Shown: piece after piece, positions 20,413 to 31,291 of the stretch
Layout of the letters: the number at the start of each line of letters is the position of its first letter
Numbering within the stretch: the stretch's first letter is position 1
Source: Rhynchopus sp. YZ270_cl-10
Taxonomy: Eukaryota; Euglenozoa; Diplonemea; Diplonemida; Diplonemidae
DNA length: 64,000 bases
Reading direction: 5' to 3'
NCBI GenBank assembly: GCA_964035575.1
Contig: OZ037883.1
Coordinates: forward strand, 558,001 to 622,000
Program-made: the position numbers and the translations under genes
The notes under the pieces: model-generated
What the model saw: only the letters and a program-made list of their open reading frames with translations
Told to the model about the DNA's origin: nothing
The model's database searches: none

Positions 20413-21744
20413 TCAAAGATAGTATAAAGCTGCATACCTGGGGGCGGCGGCGGCGGCGGTGCGGGGCTTGTCCCCAACAGGGGCGGCCTTCTTGTCGTCC
20501 TGGCGGACCTGGCAACGCACGGCACGTCCGTTGAACTGCATGCTGTCCTCTCCCGCTCCGGCAATGGCAGCGTCAACAGACTTCTTGTCAGCGAAGTCAA
20601 CGAAAGCGAACTGCTTCTCACACTTCAGGGTCTTGCCAACAATCTTGCCGAACTTTCCGAAGAGGGTGTCAATGTCGGACTCCTTGAAGTCCTTGGTTCC
20701 CATCGACACGTAGATCGAGAACTGGTCCTTGCGGTCCGGGCGGGGTCCACCCTTTCCACCGCGGGTCGGGCTGGATCCACGCTTCTTCTCCTCACGCACG
20801 GCGACCGGCTGCTGTCTGGGCACGGCTCCTCCGGACACAAGCTGCTTCTGGGGGGCGGCCTCACCGGCCTTACCCCTCCTCAGGCGCGAGGCCCAGTCGG
20901 ATCCGGTGAAGACCTCCTCCTCCTTCTCCTTCACGGGCTCAGCCACGGGCTTGACCACGGGGGTGGCGGCCTTGGGGGCGGGGGTCGGGACGGGTGTCTC
21001 GACAACGGGCGTCTCAACGACGGCGGCAACCACCTCCTCCACCTCCGGCTCCGGCTCGGGCTCGGGGATGACCTCAGGCTCGACGGGCTTGGCCTCCTCG
21101 ACAACGGCAACGGGTGCCGGGGGGGTGCTCTGGAACTCAATCTGAATGTCGTTGCGGATGCAGTACTGGTTCTGCTGGTGCACCTGCACAAGCACGAAGG
21201 TCTGCGAGAACACGGTGGTCTCCTCAGGGGTCAGCATGGTGCCCTTTGCGACAATGACAATCGAGCCCTCGTTGCTCTTGTACGATCCGACCTTGTGGAT
21301 GCGGTACTTGCGGCCAGGCTTGATCGAGTTGATGTACTCAGTGATCTCATCGGTTCCGGTGAAGTCGTCGTTGGGGATGGCCATGTAAGCATCCCTGAAG
21401 AGAAGTGGGTCGGAAAAGAAAACTTAAATCATATTCTCAGTTCAAAGCATTACCCCGCCCCCTCCCTTTCCCTTCTCTTAACATTCAAATCAGGGAAAAG
21501 AAATTAAAAATACAACAAAAAGCGGTGAAATCCCAAAATCCACCTTAGTTTTTTTTTTCATCGGAGTTTGTTGTATGACGTTGAAAAACGTGCCGAGGTT
21601 CCGACACCTCTGGTAGGCACACAGAAAGGGGAGCATGTGAACATACTTGTTGTACATCTGGATCACATCCTTCGGGGACTCGGCGAGCGAGGTGTAGTAG
21701 TGGGTGAGGAACGAGTGTCCGATCTGGTCAACGGTACGCGACAT
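20413..21744 (-). CDS. G3BP-like NTF2 + RRM RNA-binding protein
   Basis: Exon 1 (21744-21647) and exon 2 (21394 onward) join across a 252-nt intron (GTATGTTCAC...CTCTTCAG), restoring Lys in MYNK/DAYMAIPNDD. The N terminus is an NTF2-like domain (IGHSFLTHYYTSLAESPKDV, then TGTDEITEYINSIKPG and QTFVLVQVHQQNQYCIRNDI). Next come a Pro/Glu/Val-rich linker, a basic RG-poor segment and one RRM (FSIYVSMGTKDFKESDIDTL, with QFAFVDFADKKSVDAAI as RNP1 region). The order NTF2-acidic/proline linker-RRM is that of G3BP/Rasputin, linked to stress granules and mRNA control; an RGG tail is not evident. Exon 2 may stop at 20413 or splice at 20439 (CCCAG/GTATGCAG) to a short exon, for example after GACAACCAG, giving RSLF and a stop. 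The 3' end is therefore uncertain. Confidence 0.82.
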
Positions 21745-22151
21745 CTTTGATGTAAAAAAGGGGAGGGAGAGATGCTGATAAGGGGCGTGTGATGTGTGAT
21801 GTTGCGGATGGGATGGAATGGGTGTTACCACAAAAAACAAAAATGGGAGAGAAAGAAACAGATTGACGTTGGCGCGATGCTATCTCCGACTATTTTTTGC
21901 AGCCTGCAAAAAAAAAAAAAAGAAGAGAAAAAAAAAACGACAAAAAAAAAAAAAAAGTTGGGAAACTGCCTCGTAGGCATCATTGAAAAATCAAAAAAAA
22001 AAAAAGCAAAAAAAAAAAATTCGAAGAAAAAAAATTTCAGCACTTGAGCTGCATAGTAGCTTGCAGAAGTGTTGGTAGGTCCCGCGGTACCCAGAGTCTG
22101 TGTGCAGAGATTATGGTTTTTTTTTTTTTAATCCCCTCCACATCAGGGTAG

Positions 22152-22779
22152 TAGCTTGAAAGGTGCACTTTTCAAATGTTGCTGGTTTGCTGGTTTAGAA
22201 ATTTTTTTTCCCCGGTTGAAAGCGGTCGTCGCGCGCTTCGCGCGCGCCTCCCTGCCAACCACTAAGTGGAGAGGCAAAGGGTAAATTTTGCGAGACAACA
22301 AAGAAAATGGAATATAATCCTGTGTGTACGGCGCTTGGTCTTGCACCTTCCACTAACCGTACGAAGTCAATACGTCTTCCAGAAGCAGGGGCCGTTGCAA
22401 CGGTGGGTCATTTTGAAAAAATGGTCAACTTTTTGCAGCTTTGGTCAAGTTGCATTTGCGGCTGCAAAATGCAAGGGGATTCCCTAGACATTGTAAACTC
22501 TATTTTTTGCGGAGCAAAAAATTAATATAAAGTGGCGCCGCAGGCGAAAAAAAAATTAGGGCATAGTGCAAAACATGCAGCTTTTTACACCACAGAGTCA
22601 CTTAATGTACCCTTTTTAGGGGTTCGCTTACGTGTGAGGCTTTCTTCTGTGAGTGGGAAAGTGGTGCGGGGGAGGCGAAAAACTGAATCCCGAATCCCAC
22701 TTTTTTTTTTTTTTTATTTTTCCCCAAACCAGTAAACCAGCTCGTTCTGGTTTTGAAACCAGCAAAAGTACCCAAGCTA
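22152..22779. mobile_element. TIR element of about 628 bp
   Basis: The left end runs TAGCTTGAAAGGTGCACTTT then GTTGCTGGTTTGCTGGTTT (to 22196). The right end, read in reverse, runs TAGCTTGGGTACTTTTGCTG, GTTTC and later GCTGGTTTACTGGTTT (22726-22741). The inverted repeats are imperfect over about 50 bp. TA sits at each outer edge (TA/GCTTG...CAAGC/TA). It contains a GCGCCGCAGGCG hairpin at 22535 and no long coding frame. Confidence 0.65.
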
Positions 22780-23156
22780 TTTCCCTGCTCCACATTCAGA
22801 ACAGAATATTGTTGGCTGAGACAACGCAAATATTTGTGTGGTAGTGGGGGTAGTAAAAAAAAAAGGGGGTCAGAGAAACACAAAACAGATCACCTATCAA
22901 AAGCAAATGACAAAATGGTGCGTGTTTTGTTACCCGAAGGCTCAACAGAAGTGTTGCGGGGGGAGCTGGGCTGTGAGCAACAACAATGATTAAGAATTTT
23001 TTGAAAGATGAGTTGTACATCTCAAAAAAAGAGAGAAAAAAAGCAAAAAAAAAAAATTAAAATTAGTGCAAAATCGACCGTACAGACGCATACACTAAGG
23101 TTAGTATGTCGGTGTTAGAGAAATGAATTTTTTATTTCTGAATCTAAGAATGAGAA

Positions 23157-23491
23157 TACCGTAAAAATATTTATTCTGGGCCGGAACAAAACTGGAACAC
23201 CCCAAAAAATCGTCGATTGTTCCAGTTTTGTTCCGTACCAGCATTGTTTTGGGGGGGTATCCGTGCCTTGTCAAAAAAAAACGAGGAGTGCGACGAATTT
23301 TTTTTGCCCAAAGATGCACTATGCACCTGGGTGGGGTGGGAATGGGGATAAAAATTCTACCCCAACAGAACTGTTCTGGGCCGGAACAAAACTGGGACAC
23401 CCCCAAAAACCCCAAGTGTTCCAGTTTTGTTCCGGTCCAGTATACTTCTGTCTCAGAATAGTTACAGCCCAGAATAAATATTTTTACGGTA
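23157..23491. mobile_element. TIR element with 25-bp perfect ends
   Basis: Left end 23157-23181 (TACCGTAAAAATATTTATTC then TGGGC) is the exact reverse complement of the right end 23467-23491. Just inside each end lies a hairpin made of GGAACAAAACTGG and CCAGTTTTGTTCC (23183-23242 and 23382-23437). There is no coding capacity. If the outermost TA is the target duplication, the termini start CCGTAAAAAT. A MITE-like element; family unassigned. Confidence 0.85.
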
Positions 23492-23839
23492 ACATCTCGG
23501 ACGACAGGCACCCAAACTGGAGAAAAAAGGGTCCTTTTTTTGAGAATGCACAAAAAAAAATGCAAGGAAAAAACAAAAATTCAAGGTGGCGCCGAAAAAA
23601 ACACTGCAAAAGGATTACAATAGTCTAGCCAAAAAGTCACCTCCAGGTTGGATGAACCAGGGAGATCGTTTGCGGAGGCCACAGCTATTTTCTTTTTTTT
23701 TTTTCTCCCTTTTCATACAGCGAACAACGTGCACCCCCCTGTACCAATGCCAGCCATCTAAAATGATGTCTTTGTGCGTTGGTTTTTATTATGTCTCCTC
23801 CTTTGACTCTGGACAGAGTAGAGTATATAGCACATCAAA

Positions 23840-23880
23840 AGTTGACCTAAAATACAAAGCCCTCTCGTGACAGTGTACCT
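23840..23880 (+). repeat. H3 repeat
   Basis: GTTGACCTAAAATACAAAGC then CCTCTCGTGACAGTGTACCT. TACA and TGTA can pair around the CTCTCGTGACAG loop. The motif also opens the 175-bp repeats. Confidence 0.6.
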
Positions 23881-24087
23881 TATCAAAAAAAGGGGTTTTA
23901 GAATTTATTTTTTAAAAAGGGGGGGTTTTTTGATGAGCACGACGTTGAAATGGCTTGGGCTTATGGTTTTACTTTGTGGTCTCACCATTGTGAGTCAACA
24001 GTGAAACTTCAAGTCAAAGTCATTTACTTCAGCGTCGTGTCACTCCTCGGAAGAAAAAAACTAAAAAGATAAAAAATGCACCAAAAA

Positions 24088-24125
24088 ATGATAAGATGAT
24101 ACTAAGTCACTGCTTAGTCACCTTG
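24088..24125 (+). repeat. H1 hairpin repeat
   Basis: TGATAAGATGATACTAAGTC then ACTGCTTAGTCACCTTG. The stem CTAAG/CTTAG is kept while the loop differs from the usual CTCTCGT. Confidence 0.55.
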
Positions 24126-25571
24126 AACCAAATTTTGTTCAGTTGAAGCCTTTTTTCAAAAAAAAACAAAAAAAAACAAGTACTGTTTATCGGCAGGTCT
24201 ATCGCTGGTGCGGAGGACCTGTCCTAACACTGCGAAAGGATGTAGGGCACAATGTAGTGACATTACAGATAAAAGAAAATATGACTCTGTTCTGACAATG
24301 ATGCAAATGCAAGGTTAGGGTTTTGGTGTTAGAAGGGCGGGATGAAAGAGATGAGATATCTTGAGTGAATCCTAGTAGTCATACGTCTTTAAATACATAT
24401 TTGAAAGACACATGAAAGCCTTGTAAGGCACACAACACATCTCGCGACAAAAAAAAATATGCAATTTGACAAAAAGTAAAAAATATGAAGTTAAAAAGCG
24501 CAAACGCCTCACACGGACACAAAAAAAAAGGTACACAGAAATAGAAGCGAAAAACAAACCTCGCTATCTACACACTCTTCAATACGGTTTGCTTTGTTTT
24601 TTTTTTTTTTTTTTTTTTCACTGTAACCTACCATGTTATCTGTCACTGTATCTACCATCTTTGTTTTATTTTGAAAAAAAAAAAAACTTAGGGTTTGCAC
24701 TTATCAGTGTAGACATGAGTTACACTATATACACGACGCCTCCTACCAGCGTGACATGACATATGATACGTGTTGGTACATTTCATTATCTGTACAGAAC
24801 ACACACTTTTCCATGGTTTTGTTGTTCATCCAACCCCCCCGAGGTCTTCTCCTCGGGAATAGGAAACCTTAGAAAAGTACGCGTTCTGTACAGAATAGAA
24901 ACAATACGCACCACATGCCATGTCATTCTGACATGAGGTGTCGGTATATCTTTGTTTTTTTTTTGAGAATTGACTGCTGCCACACCCCCTTGTTGCTTTT
25001 CTCAGTATGATAACCAAAAAAATCAACAGGGAGGGGTAGACACACGACACATCTGAGGAAGGTTTTATTCCGTAAATAATGTTGGGGCTCGCCTTGCATG
25101 CGTTTTTTTTGATGACACGAATGAGACACACAAGGCGTGCGGTTAGAGAGCGATGTTAGAGAAGACAAGAAAAAAAATAAACGGCAATGTGACGTTGTTT
25201 GCTATGCAGACAACCATAAGAGGCTGCTGGCAAGTACAAAGTAGCGAGAGGGATGAGCATTGATGATGCAGGGAGAGGCAGTAGTAAAGCCGTACGGATG
25301 TCTAAGGCGGACAGATGACACACCGATACTGGGCTGGGGGCAGGGAGGAGAAAAATGGATGCGGGGAAAGCATAAATAGACAGAAGGTAAATAGAGAAAA
25401 TAGCCTAATACCCAATGCACCGTCTCTCGACGAGCGTTTCTCATGAAAATATATATCAGGAAAAAGTTGGAGGAGAACACAACCATCCCACGATAACATT
25501 AAAAAAAAACCCCCCTTTTTTTAATTGATGCCGCATGGACACCTCTTGGGTTTAGACACGTGGAAAAGAAA

Positions 25572-25656
25572 CGGTAGTTGTTGACGCAGGCACACCCCCC
25601 TGACTGAGCTACGAATCGTACAATGCCAGCCATCTGGATGAAAGCAAAAAGCACTC
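25572..25656 (+). repeat. H5 repeat
   Basis: GTAGTTGTTGACGCAGGCAC then ACCCCCCTGACTGAG and later AATGCCAGCCATCTGGATGA and AAGC. It matches copies at 44348 and 46892. Confidence 0.6.
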
Positions 25657-26000
25657 TACGGCCCACCTTCCGATGAAGGGTTTGTGAAGTTGCATTTGCT
25701 GCACCCAACGCTAAGTGCACGATTGTCGAGACAGAGGGGGGGATCACAACATCTCTCTCAGCGTCCTATGTTGTACCGACAGTGGCCTCTCTTAGGGATT
25801 TATGGACGTCCTTACAGGCGCAACCATAACCCAGCAGGGGCGGGATGCTCATTAGTACAAGCACCTTATCGGACAATAGACGGCAGAAGCGAGCTGGTCT
25901 GAACTAAAAATAAAAAAATAATAAAATACATACATAGGGTGTACATACGGCCCGGTGTATGAAAATTAAAAAAACACAAAAAAAAAAGCCAAATCTGTTA

Positions 26001-26043
26001 GATTCATATACTTTCAGTTCAAAGAATTGAAAGTATATGAATC
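26001..26043. repeat. Perfect inverted repeat, 16-bp arms
   Basis: GATTCATATACTTTCA (26001-26016) and its reverse complement (26028-26043) flank an 11-nt loop. AAATCTG lies just outside each arm (25991 and 26045 regions), as direct copies. Confidence 0.75.
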
Positions 26044-26100
26044 CAAATCTGAAAAATTTGGATGAATATGCCGCTCGTGAACATCTCAAAAAAGAATAAA

Positions 26101-26143
26101 AGTTGATTTGAAATACACCCCCCCTTCTCGTATACAGTGTACC
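26101..26143 (+). repeat. H3 repeat (diverged)
   Basis: GTTGATTTGAAATACACCCC then CCCTTCTCGTATACAGTGTA and CC. It keeps TTGAAATACA, TCTCGT and CAGTGTACC. Confidence 0.5.
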
Positions 26144-26266
26144 TCTCATCAAGAAGAATAAAGTTTTTCGTCTCCAGTGGATGCAATGTTTTTTTCCCCA
26201 GAAAAATTGGGGAGGGCGGTCCGCCCAAACACTGTCCCCAACTTGACTACGTATTGGTGATACCCA

Positions 26267-26291
26267 GGCCCCTAAGAGACTCTTAGGGGCC
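26267..26291. repeat. GC-rich hairpin
   Basis: GGCCCCTAAG, loop AGACT, CTTAGGGGCC: a perfect 10-bp stem in A/T-rich surroundings. A T run follows about 20 nt later on the + strand. Confidence 0.6.
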
Positions 26292-27069
26292 CCCTTGTGC
26301 ACTGCATTTTATTGATATTTTTTTTTTTTTTTTGGTAAACCTGTTCGTTGAGTGTAGCTCATTCAGACAGTCTTCACTATACGGAATAATCTACTCTCAA
26401 GAAAAGGGCTTTCTTCATAAGAATGCACAAGAAATACTCAGGTAGAGAGAGGAATAGGATATGCAAAAGGGGGACGAAATGATGTTCTGAAGGCTGAAAA
26501 AAAAAGGAGATTAAAAAAATGAAAAGTGACGTTAAAATAAGGGGAGAAGCAATGCATCTGAAAAACAAACGCAGTTTCAGGGGGAGCCCTGATGGATGGG
26601 GGGGGGAGGAAACAATACAGACATGACGCCATCTGCTACCAGCTAAAAAAAATTAGAGATGGGTGTTTCTGAATTATTGAAGAAAAATAAAAAGATTGGA
26701 AAAAAAAAATATGTTGCAAGATAAATTTTTGTGCCTCTTTGTGCACACACAAGACACACTAGAATATAGAAATACAGAAAATGGTACACCCATTGTGTTA
26801 ATGCAAGCATGGTTTGGGTTATTTATTCTTTTTTGTTTTGTTTTTTGGTACAATCTTGCAAACCCTCTTCCGTTAGTTAGCTCCCCCCTTTTTTTGAAGA
26901 GAAAACCCTCTTTGAGGAAGTGTAGAGCCTCTGGTAGTTCGTCACCTTCACAATAGTCGTCAAAAAAAAGGAAGAAATCGTAGTGGTTTTTCGGCAGAGG
27001 GGTTCACACATTTAAAATGGGGTATAATATACTAAAACCAAAGATAGAGTGCTAGGGGAAGAAAGAAAA

Positions 27070-27110
27070 TTCCAGGAGATGAACGTAAGCCTCTCGTGTT
27101 TAGCAACCTC
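27070..27110 (+). repeat. H1 hairpin repeat
   Basis: ATTCCAGGAGATGAACGTAA then GCCTCTCGTGTTTAGCAACC T. The stem TAAGC/GTTTA uses a wobble pair; loop CTCTCGT unchanged. Confidence 0.5.
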
Positions 27111-27980
27111 GAGAACAGATTAGGCTCACCCTCCTAGGCCCTTTTGATAGATTGTTGTCGGGGGCAGTGTTCTCGTTGTACGTAAATATTGAAAGATCGG
27201 GTCTTTGTTTGTGCGCTCAAATCCGGACGTAACAAAAAAAGGTAGACAAACTGCAATTGATTGATGTTGGTGTTTTGTGAATCAAAATGGATCGAACAAA
27301 CAATCACAAAAAATAAAAAAAAAATTGTTTTCCGTTTTTTTGGTTTGCCCAAAGCGCTGCCTCTAATCCTTTTAGTACTGACAACTAAAAGTTGTTATGA
27401 GGGGGAAAAAACCCCCTCAAACAATTACCGCCAATTGACCTCTTTGTAAGACAAATGAACATTTTTCGTTTGAAACGCAGTCAAATAAAATGTCGAATTC
27501 TGTTTGGCCCTGAGGGGGGAAATTTTTTCAAGGGGGGAAAAAAAATGCTTGTTGTCTGAGATCAATCGTTGGCCTGCTTTTTTTTGGTTTCTAAATTTAA
27601 TGACGAAGCCTCGTTGCTTAACTTCTCGTCACCTTAAAAAACCAAGAAGTTGGCGCAGAATCACTGTACAATGCAAAATCACATACTCACTACGTAACAA
27701 ACCAGCAATAAAGCAATAAAGGGTGGACCATGTGCTCCCCTCCTTTTTTTGCAACGTTGCAACTATCCTTTGGCATATGCACCTTACCGAGGCACTGCTC
27801 GTCTTGTTCTTCCCAAGGGTAGCTCTGGGACCGGGTCCCAGTTGGTGCTGTTTTCCCCTGGATTTAAATCCATGGGCGGTTTTCCTTTTTCTGAAGGATT
27901 CTTCGAAAAGGAGACACCTCGCCATTTGTCACAGCACTCCTGTGGGTTTTTTTTCCGTACTTCAAAAAAAGTAAAAAAGA

Positions 27981-28024
27981 ATGGTTTGTGAGATGAACCT
28001 AAGCCTCTCGTGCTTAGTCACCTT
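27981..28024 (+). repeat. H1 hairpin repeat
   Basis: ATGGTTTGTGAGATGAACCT then AAGCCTCTCGTGCTTAGTCA and CCTT. Stem and loop are identical to the reference copy at 1595. Confidence 0.65.
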
Positions 28025-28939
28025 TTATTAAAAAACTGTAGCATAGGAGCGAGACTTAGAAGATTCGTCTGACTAGGTGAAAAACCCAATGATTGGGTAC
28101 CCCCCCTTAGTTACGAATCGGTGTTGAGCATCTGGGTGGGGGAGTCTATTAGTGGGCAACTCAGTTCAGTGTGCCCGCCCTTCCCCAGGAAGCAAAACAC
28201 CAGACGTCAAAAATAAGTTCAAAAGAAAAAAAGAATAAGCTAAGCAGTGGCCTTAACTTTGAAACAAATGATGTCAGGAAAAAAAAAAATGCTGTAGATG
28301 GGGCAAGAAGGAAGGGGATAGAAATGAATTATGGTTTTCGAATTATTTTTTGAAAAAAGTTTCTTTTGATGTTGCAAATTGTATTTGGAAAGTAACCAAA
28401 AAGTGCAGAACTCTGTCACTTGGCACTTCGCAAAGTCCAATTTGCAGGTTTAAAAAAAACAGGAGAAAATAGGGAAAAAAAATTGGGAAGTTGAAAAAAT
28501 AAGATGAATGACCCTGACGGGCACATCTTGCAAAAAGGGAAAAAACTTGAAAACAAAATAAAGGACAAGAAAACTTGAAAAAGTTAAAACTAAACATAAC
28601 ATTATACCAACTGATCTGTCTTTACTACTCTACTACTATGTCTTTTTTCGTTGACCGCAGCCATTTAGGCTCTTTGCCTATGACGCACATGATAATGGAT
28701 GAGGGGGAGGATTCAAAAGGAAAAAGCGTAAAGACAGATCTATCGTTGGTTTTAAATATGTTTAGTTTCCAATCACACTTCGTGTGTGCAAAAAAAAAAA
28801 GGAATAGATGAACAGTGCCTCCCGCACAACACATCTTTTAAAAAGAACGGGGCAAAAAAGGGGGTTGAACCAAGACTGGTTCAGATCGTTTCTAACATTT
28901 TTTTTTTTTTTTTTTTTTTTTAATCGTGCTTCTGAAACT

Positions 28940-29836
28940 CTAAAACCATGCGGAGGCGAATTCCAGACCTTCATCTTCATCGTCGTCTTCATAGCAGCTG
29001 CTCTCCGAGAAGGAGACACTCCCTGTTGAAAGGTTTGCGGACGTGCTGTTGAAGGACTTCTTCGCTGCCTCATCCTCTCCAAGACTTGCTGCCTGGGTAT
29101 CCCGCAGGTTCGCCTCCTCCACATCACTACGGTACAAGACATAGCGGGGCGTTATGCTGGGAAATACGCTTGCATATATTTTCTCCTCTGCCGGAGTCAC
29201 CCTGGTGCAGATGTGAATCGTAACATGCTTCCCACTGAGGTGGTATTCAACGTGTTTAGGGGAAGAGTTTTGAAGTCCCGGATGAGATGACAAAAAGGTA
29301 ATCGCATCATGCTCGGAAGCAGCCAACAGACTGTTCCACGACTTCACTTCTTCTTCCGTTGCGACCCTCTGAACTGAAGGCACAGCACGTCCTTTCACAT
29401 CGACCGCGATGCCTCCTACTATACCAAGGTTGTATCCTTCTTTCTCTTCTCCGACAATCACCGCATCACCAATTTCAACAGGAATAGTGCAGTTGTAGCT
29501 TCCGACTCTCCCCCATTTGAACTGAACGGTGATAAGGGTGGTCTCCGTGGCGGGGGTATCCTTTGCTGCGTTTTTGCGTTGTTTGCGTGCACGCCTCTTC
29601 ATCTCCTTCCGCACACTCGCAATATGCTTCAAAAACTTCATCTTATGAAGCAACTTCAAACCAAGCTCTGTCAAAAACGCATCATCCACCTTCGCCAGCA
29701 TCTCCTCCATAGTCTCAATACCAGCAGCAACAAACTTCTCCTTGTATTCAATCAAACCAAGTGTGTCAATAAACTCCCAGCACACTTCGGTATCAGTGTG
29801 GTTCTGGCAAGCCTTCTTCTCAATGGTAAGATGCAT
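28940..29836 (-). CDS. SAM + PSP1 domain protein
   Basis: 298 residues from MHLTIEKKACQNHTDTEVCW. The N-terminal SAM domain (about 15-85) reads FIDTLGLIEYKEKFVAAGIE and LTELGLKLLHKMKFLKHIAS. A Lys/Arg-rich linker follows (RARKQRKNAAK). From about residue 100 the sequence fits a PSP1 C-terminal domain: VQFKWGRVGSYNCTIPVEIG, DAVIVGEEKEGYNLGIVGGI, VQRVATEEEV, and a last half with YHLSGKHVTIHI and YVLYRSD. The Ser/Asp/Glu-rich tail ends EGLEFASAWF. PSP1 domains occur in bacterial and in many kinetoplastid proteins linked to RNA and protein assemblies; SAM domains mediate oligomerisation. A cytoplasmic scaffold role is a guess. The reading frame extends upstream of the chosen ATG but is low-complexity there. 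Confidence 0.72.
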   Translation of the reverse strand: MHLTIEKKACQNHTDTEVCWEFIDTLGLIEYKEKFVAAGIETMEEMLAKVDDAFLTELGLKLLHKMKFLKHIASVRKEMKRRARKQRKNAAKDTPATETTLITVQFKWGRVGSYNCTIPVEIGDAVIVGEEKEGYNLGIVGGIAVDVKGRAVPSVQRVATEEEVKSWNSLLAASEHDAITFLSSHPGLQNSSPKHVEYHLSGKHVTIHICTRVTPAEEKIYASVFPSITPRYVLYRSDVEEANLRDTQAASLGEDEAAKKSFNSTSANLSTGSVSFSESSCYEDDDEDEGLEFASAWF

Positions 29837-30172
29837 ATTTTTTTTTCGGGAAAAAGGGCGGAGAAACGGAAGGAGAAAGAGAATGCAGTGCAGTGAAGTG
29901 TTGGATTTCTCCAAAAGTGTTGTAATATAAATGGATGAGCGAGCTTCTTTGGGGAGCAGAATATAATAATAATTTATTGTGGAATCTGATGGGATGATTG
30001 AGATTAGGGGGGGAGGAGAAAAAATAGAGAAAAATCGGGAATACTCTTTTAAATATTTCGTTCAGAAACTAGGGGATCAAATATAGGGTGAAAAAGGGGG
30101 GTGGATGGGTGTGTGGATCAGGTGGGAAAGAAAGCGAAGATGGAGGGGAGAAGCTGAACAAGAGAAAATAAA

Positions 30173-30218
30173 GAAAAGTTTATAAGATGAACCTAAGTCT
30201 CTCGTGCTTAGTCACCTT
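30173..30218 (+). repeat. H1 hairpin repeat
   Basis: GAAAAGTTTATAAGATGAAC then CTAAGTCTCTCGTGCTTAGT and CACCTT. It differs from the reference copy by one base in the stem (wobble). Confidence 0.65.
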
Positions 30219-30685
30219 AAAAAAAATAAATGCAGCCACCACCTGATCTGCCACGCATTTTTTGTTTCTCTTTTTCGAAAACCAGGTGGCTCGGATTTTG
30301 CAAAACGTACTTTTTCTCTCGCTCTAACTCGCCCCCCTTCACTCAAGGGATCCAGATGCCCCACACAATCTCACTGCTTTAAAAGCATTGCTGAACCTTC
30401 CACACAGTGCAGCCTGCTACAGCCTCAAGCGTGAGGAAAAGGATTTCATACCTCACCTCACTCGAACAAAGCCTGCGGTTCAAAAAAAAACGGTTTTGAA
30501 AAATTGTTCTAATTTCTTTGGAAAGGGTACAGAAAGGGTTTTGAGTTGTTTTTCTTTCCTCTACGTTGGAGCAAAGAAAGGAGGGGAAAAAAACTGTTTT
30601 GTTTTTCTTTTTTTGTGCGGTTACTAAATAGGGATGTGGGTAGACGAGCGGACACCTCGTGGATGCAGGCACGATGGATGGGGGG

Positions 30686-30783
30686 CACAGCAGAGAATAA
30701 GCCGGGTTCCCGGACCCCGGTCCCGGTCCTGGTCAAGGTTCCCGGTCCCGGTCCAGGGTCCCCGAGTCTTATTCTCTGCTGTG
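30686..30783. mobile_element. 98-bp TIR element with 8-bp flanking repeat
   Basis: Ends CACAGCAGAGAATAAG (30686-30701) and its exact reverse complement (30768-30783) flank a GC-rich core of CCGGTCCCGGTCC units. ATGGGGGG lies directly outside both ends (30678-30685 and 30784-30791), as an 8-bp target-site duplication would. A MITE of hAT-like type is inferred from the 8-bp duplication. Confidence 0.7.
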
Positions 30784-31187
30784 ATGGGGGGGCGGGGGAG
30801 GATGGTAGGAATGCTCGGAAAGACAGTTGGAGGTGGGTGGGCACGTGGCGATGGTCTAAAGGCATTATGGTGTTCATGTTCTTTTCAAGCAAAAAAAGGC
30901 AAAGTCGATACAAAAAACGTCCCTGCGACGCAGATACCGATACTTCCATGCATTTGTAAAAAGAAGAAAACGTTGGTAAGATCAGCCCCAGCCTTTCGTG
31001 CGTAAGAAAAACCCTCGCACACCTCCTGAAAAAAAAAACAACAACACGTAGATGGGGGAAATACAGAGGGAGCCAATGCAATGAGGGGTGGGGGAGAAGC
31101 TACCGGAAAACAGATACAAATCCTCATCGAAATAAGACGCGCAGAGAGAAAAAAAAAACATTGTAGGTGAAATGCACAAAAAAAGAG

Positions 31188-31231
31188 AAGCTGAAAGTGC
31201 AAACACCTCACCGTTCATCGGAGACACCTCA
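31188..31231 (+). repeat. H4 repeat
   Basis: AGCTGAAAGTGCAAACACCT then CACCGTTCATCGGAGACACC. It shares GAAAGTGCAAACGCCTC with the family and CACCATTCATCGG with the copy at 31806. Confidence 0.5.
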
Positions 31232-31244
31232 ACAAAAAAAATTA

Positions 31245-31291
31245 AGAAAAGTTTATAAGATGATCCTAAGCCTGGCATGCTTAGTCACCTT
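31245..31291 (+). repeat. H1 hairpin repeat with changed loop
   Basis: GAAAAGTTTATAAGATGATC then CTAAGCCTGGCATGCTTAGT and CACCTT. The loop reads CTGGCAT instead of CTCTCGT while both stem halves stay intact. Confidence 0.65.

Larger units (their letters stand above)
21745..28939. other. 7-kb gene desert rich in repeats
   Basis: No protein or RNA gene could be supported on either strand. It holds two TIR elements (22152-22779, 23157-23491), H1, H3 and H5 hairpin repeats, two strong palindromes (26001-26043, 26267-26291), a GCGCGCTTCGCGCGC hairpin near 22230, and many A, T and G homopolymer runs. Confidence 0.6.

Noticed and set aside
24372-28939. Short frames of 60-100 residues in the gene desert
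   Set aside because: They are Phe/Leu/Lys-rich translations of T and A runs with no domains and no match in composition to the real genes.
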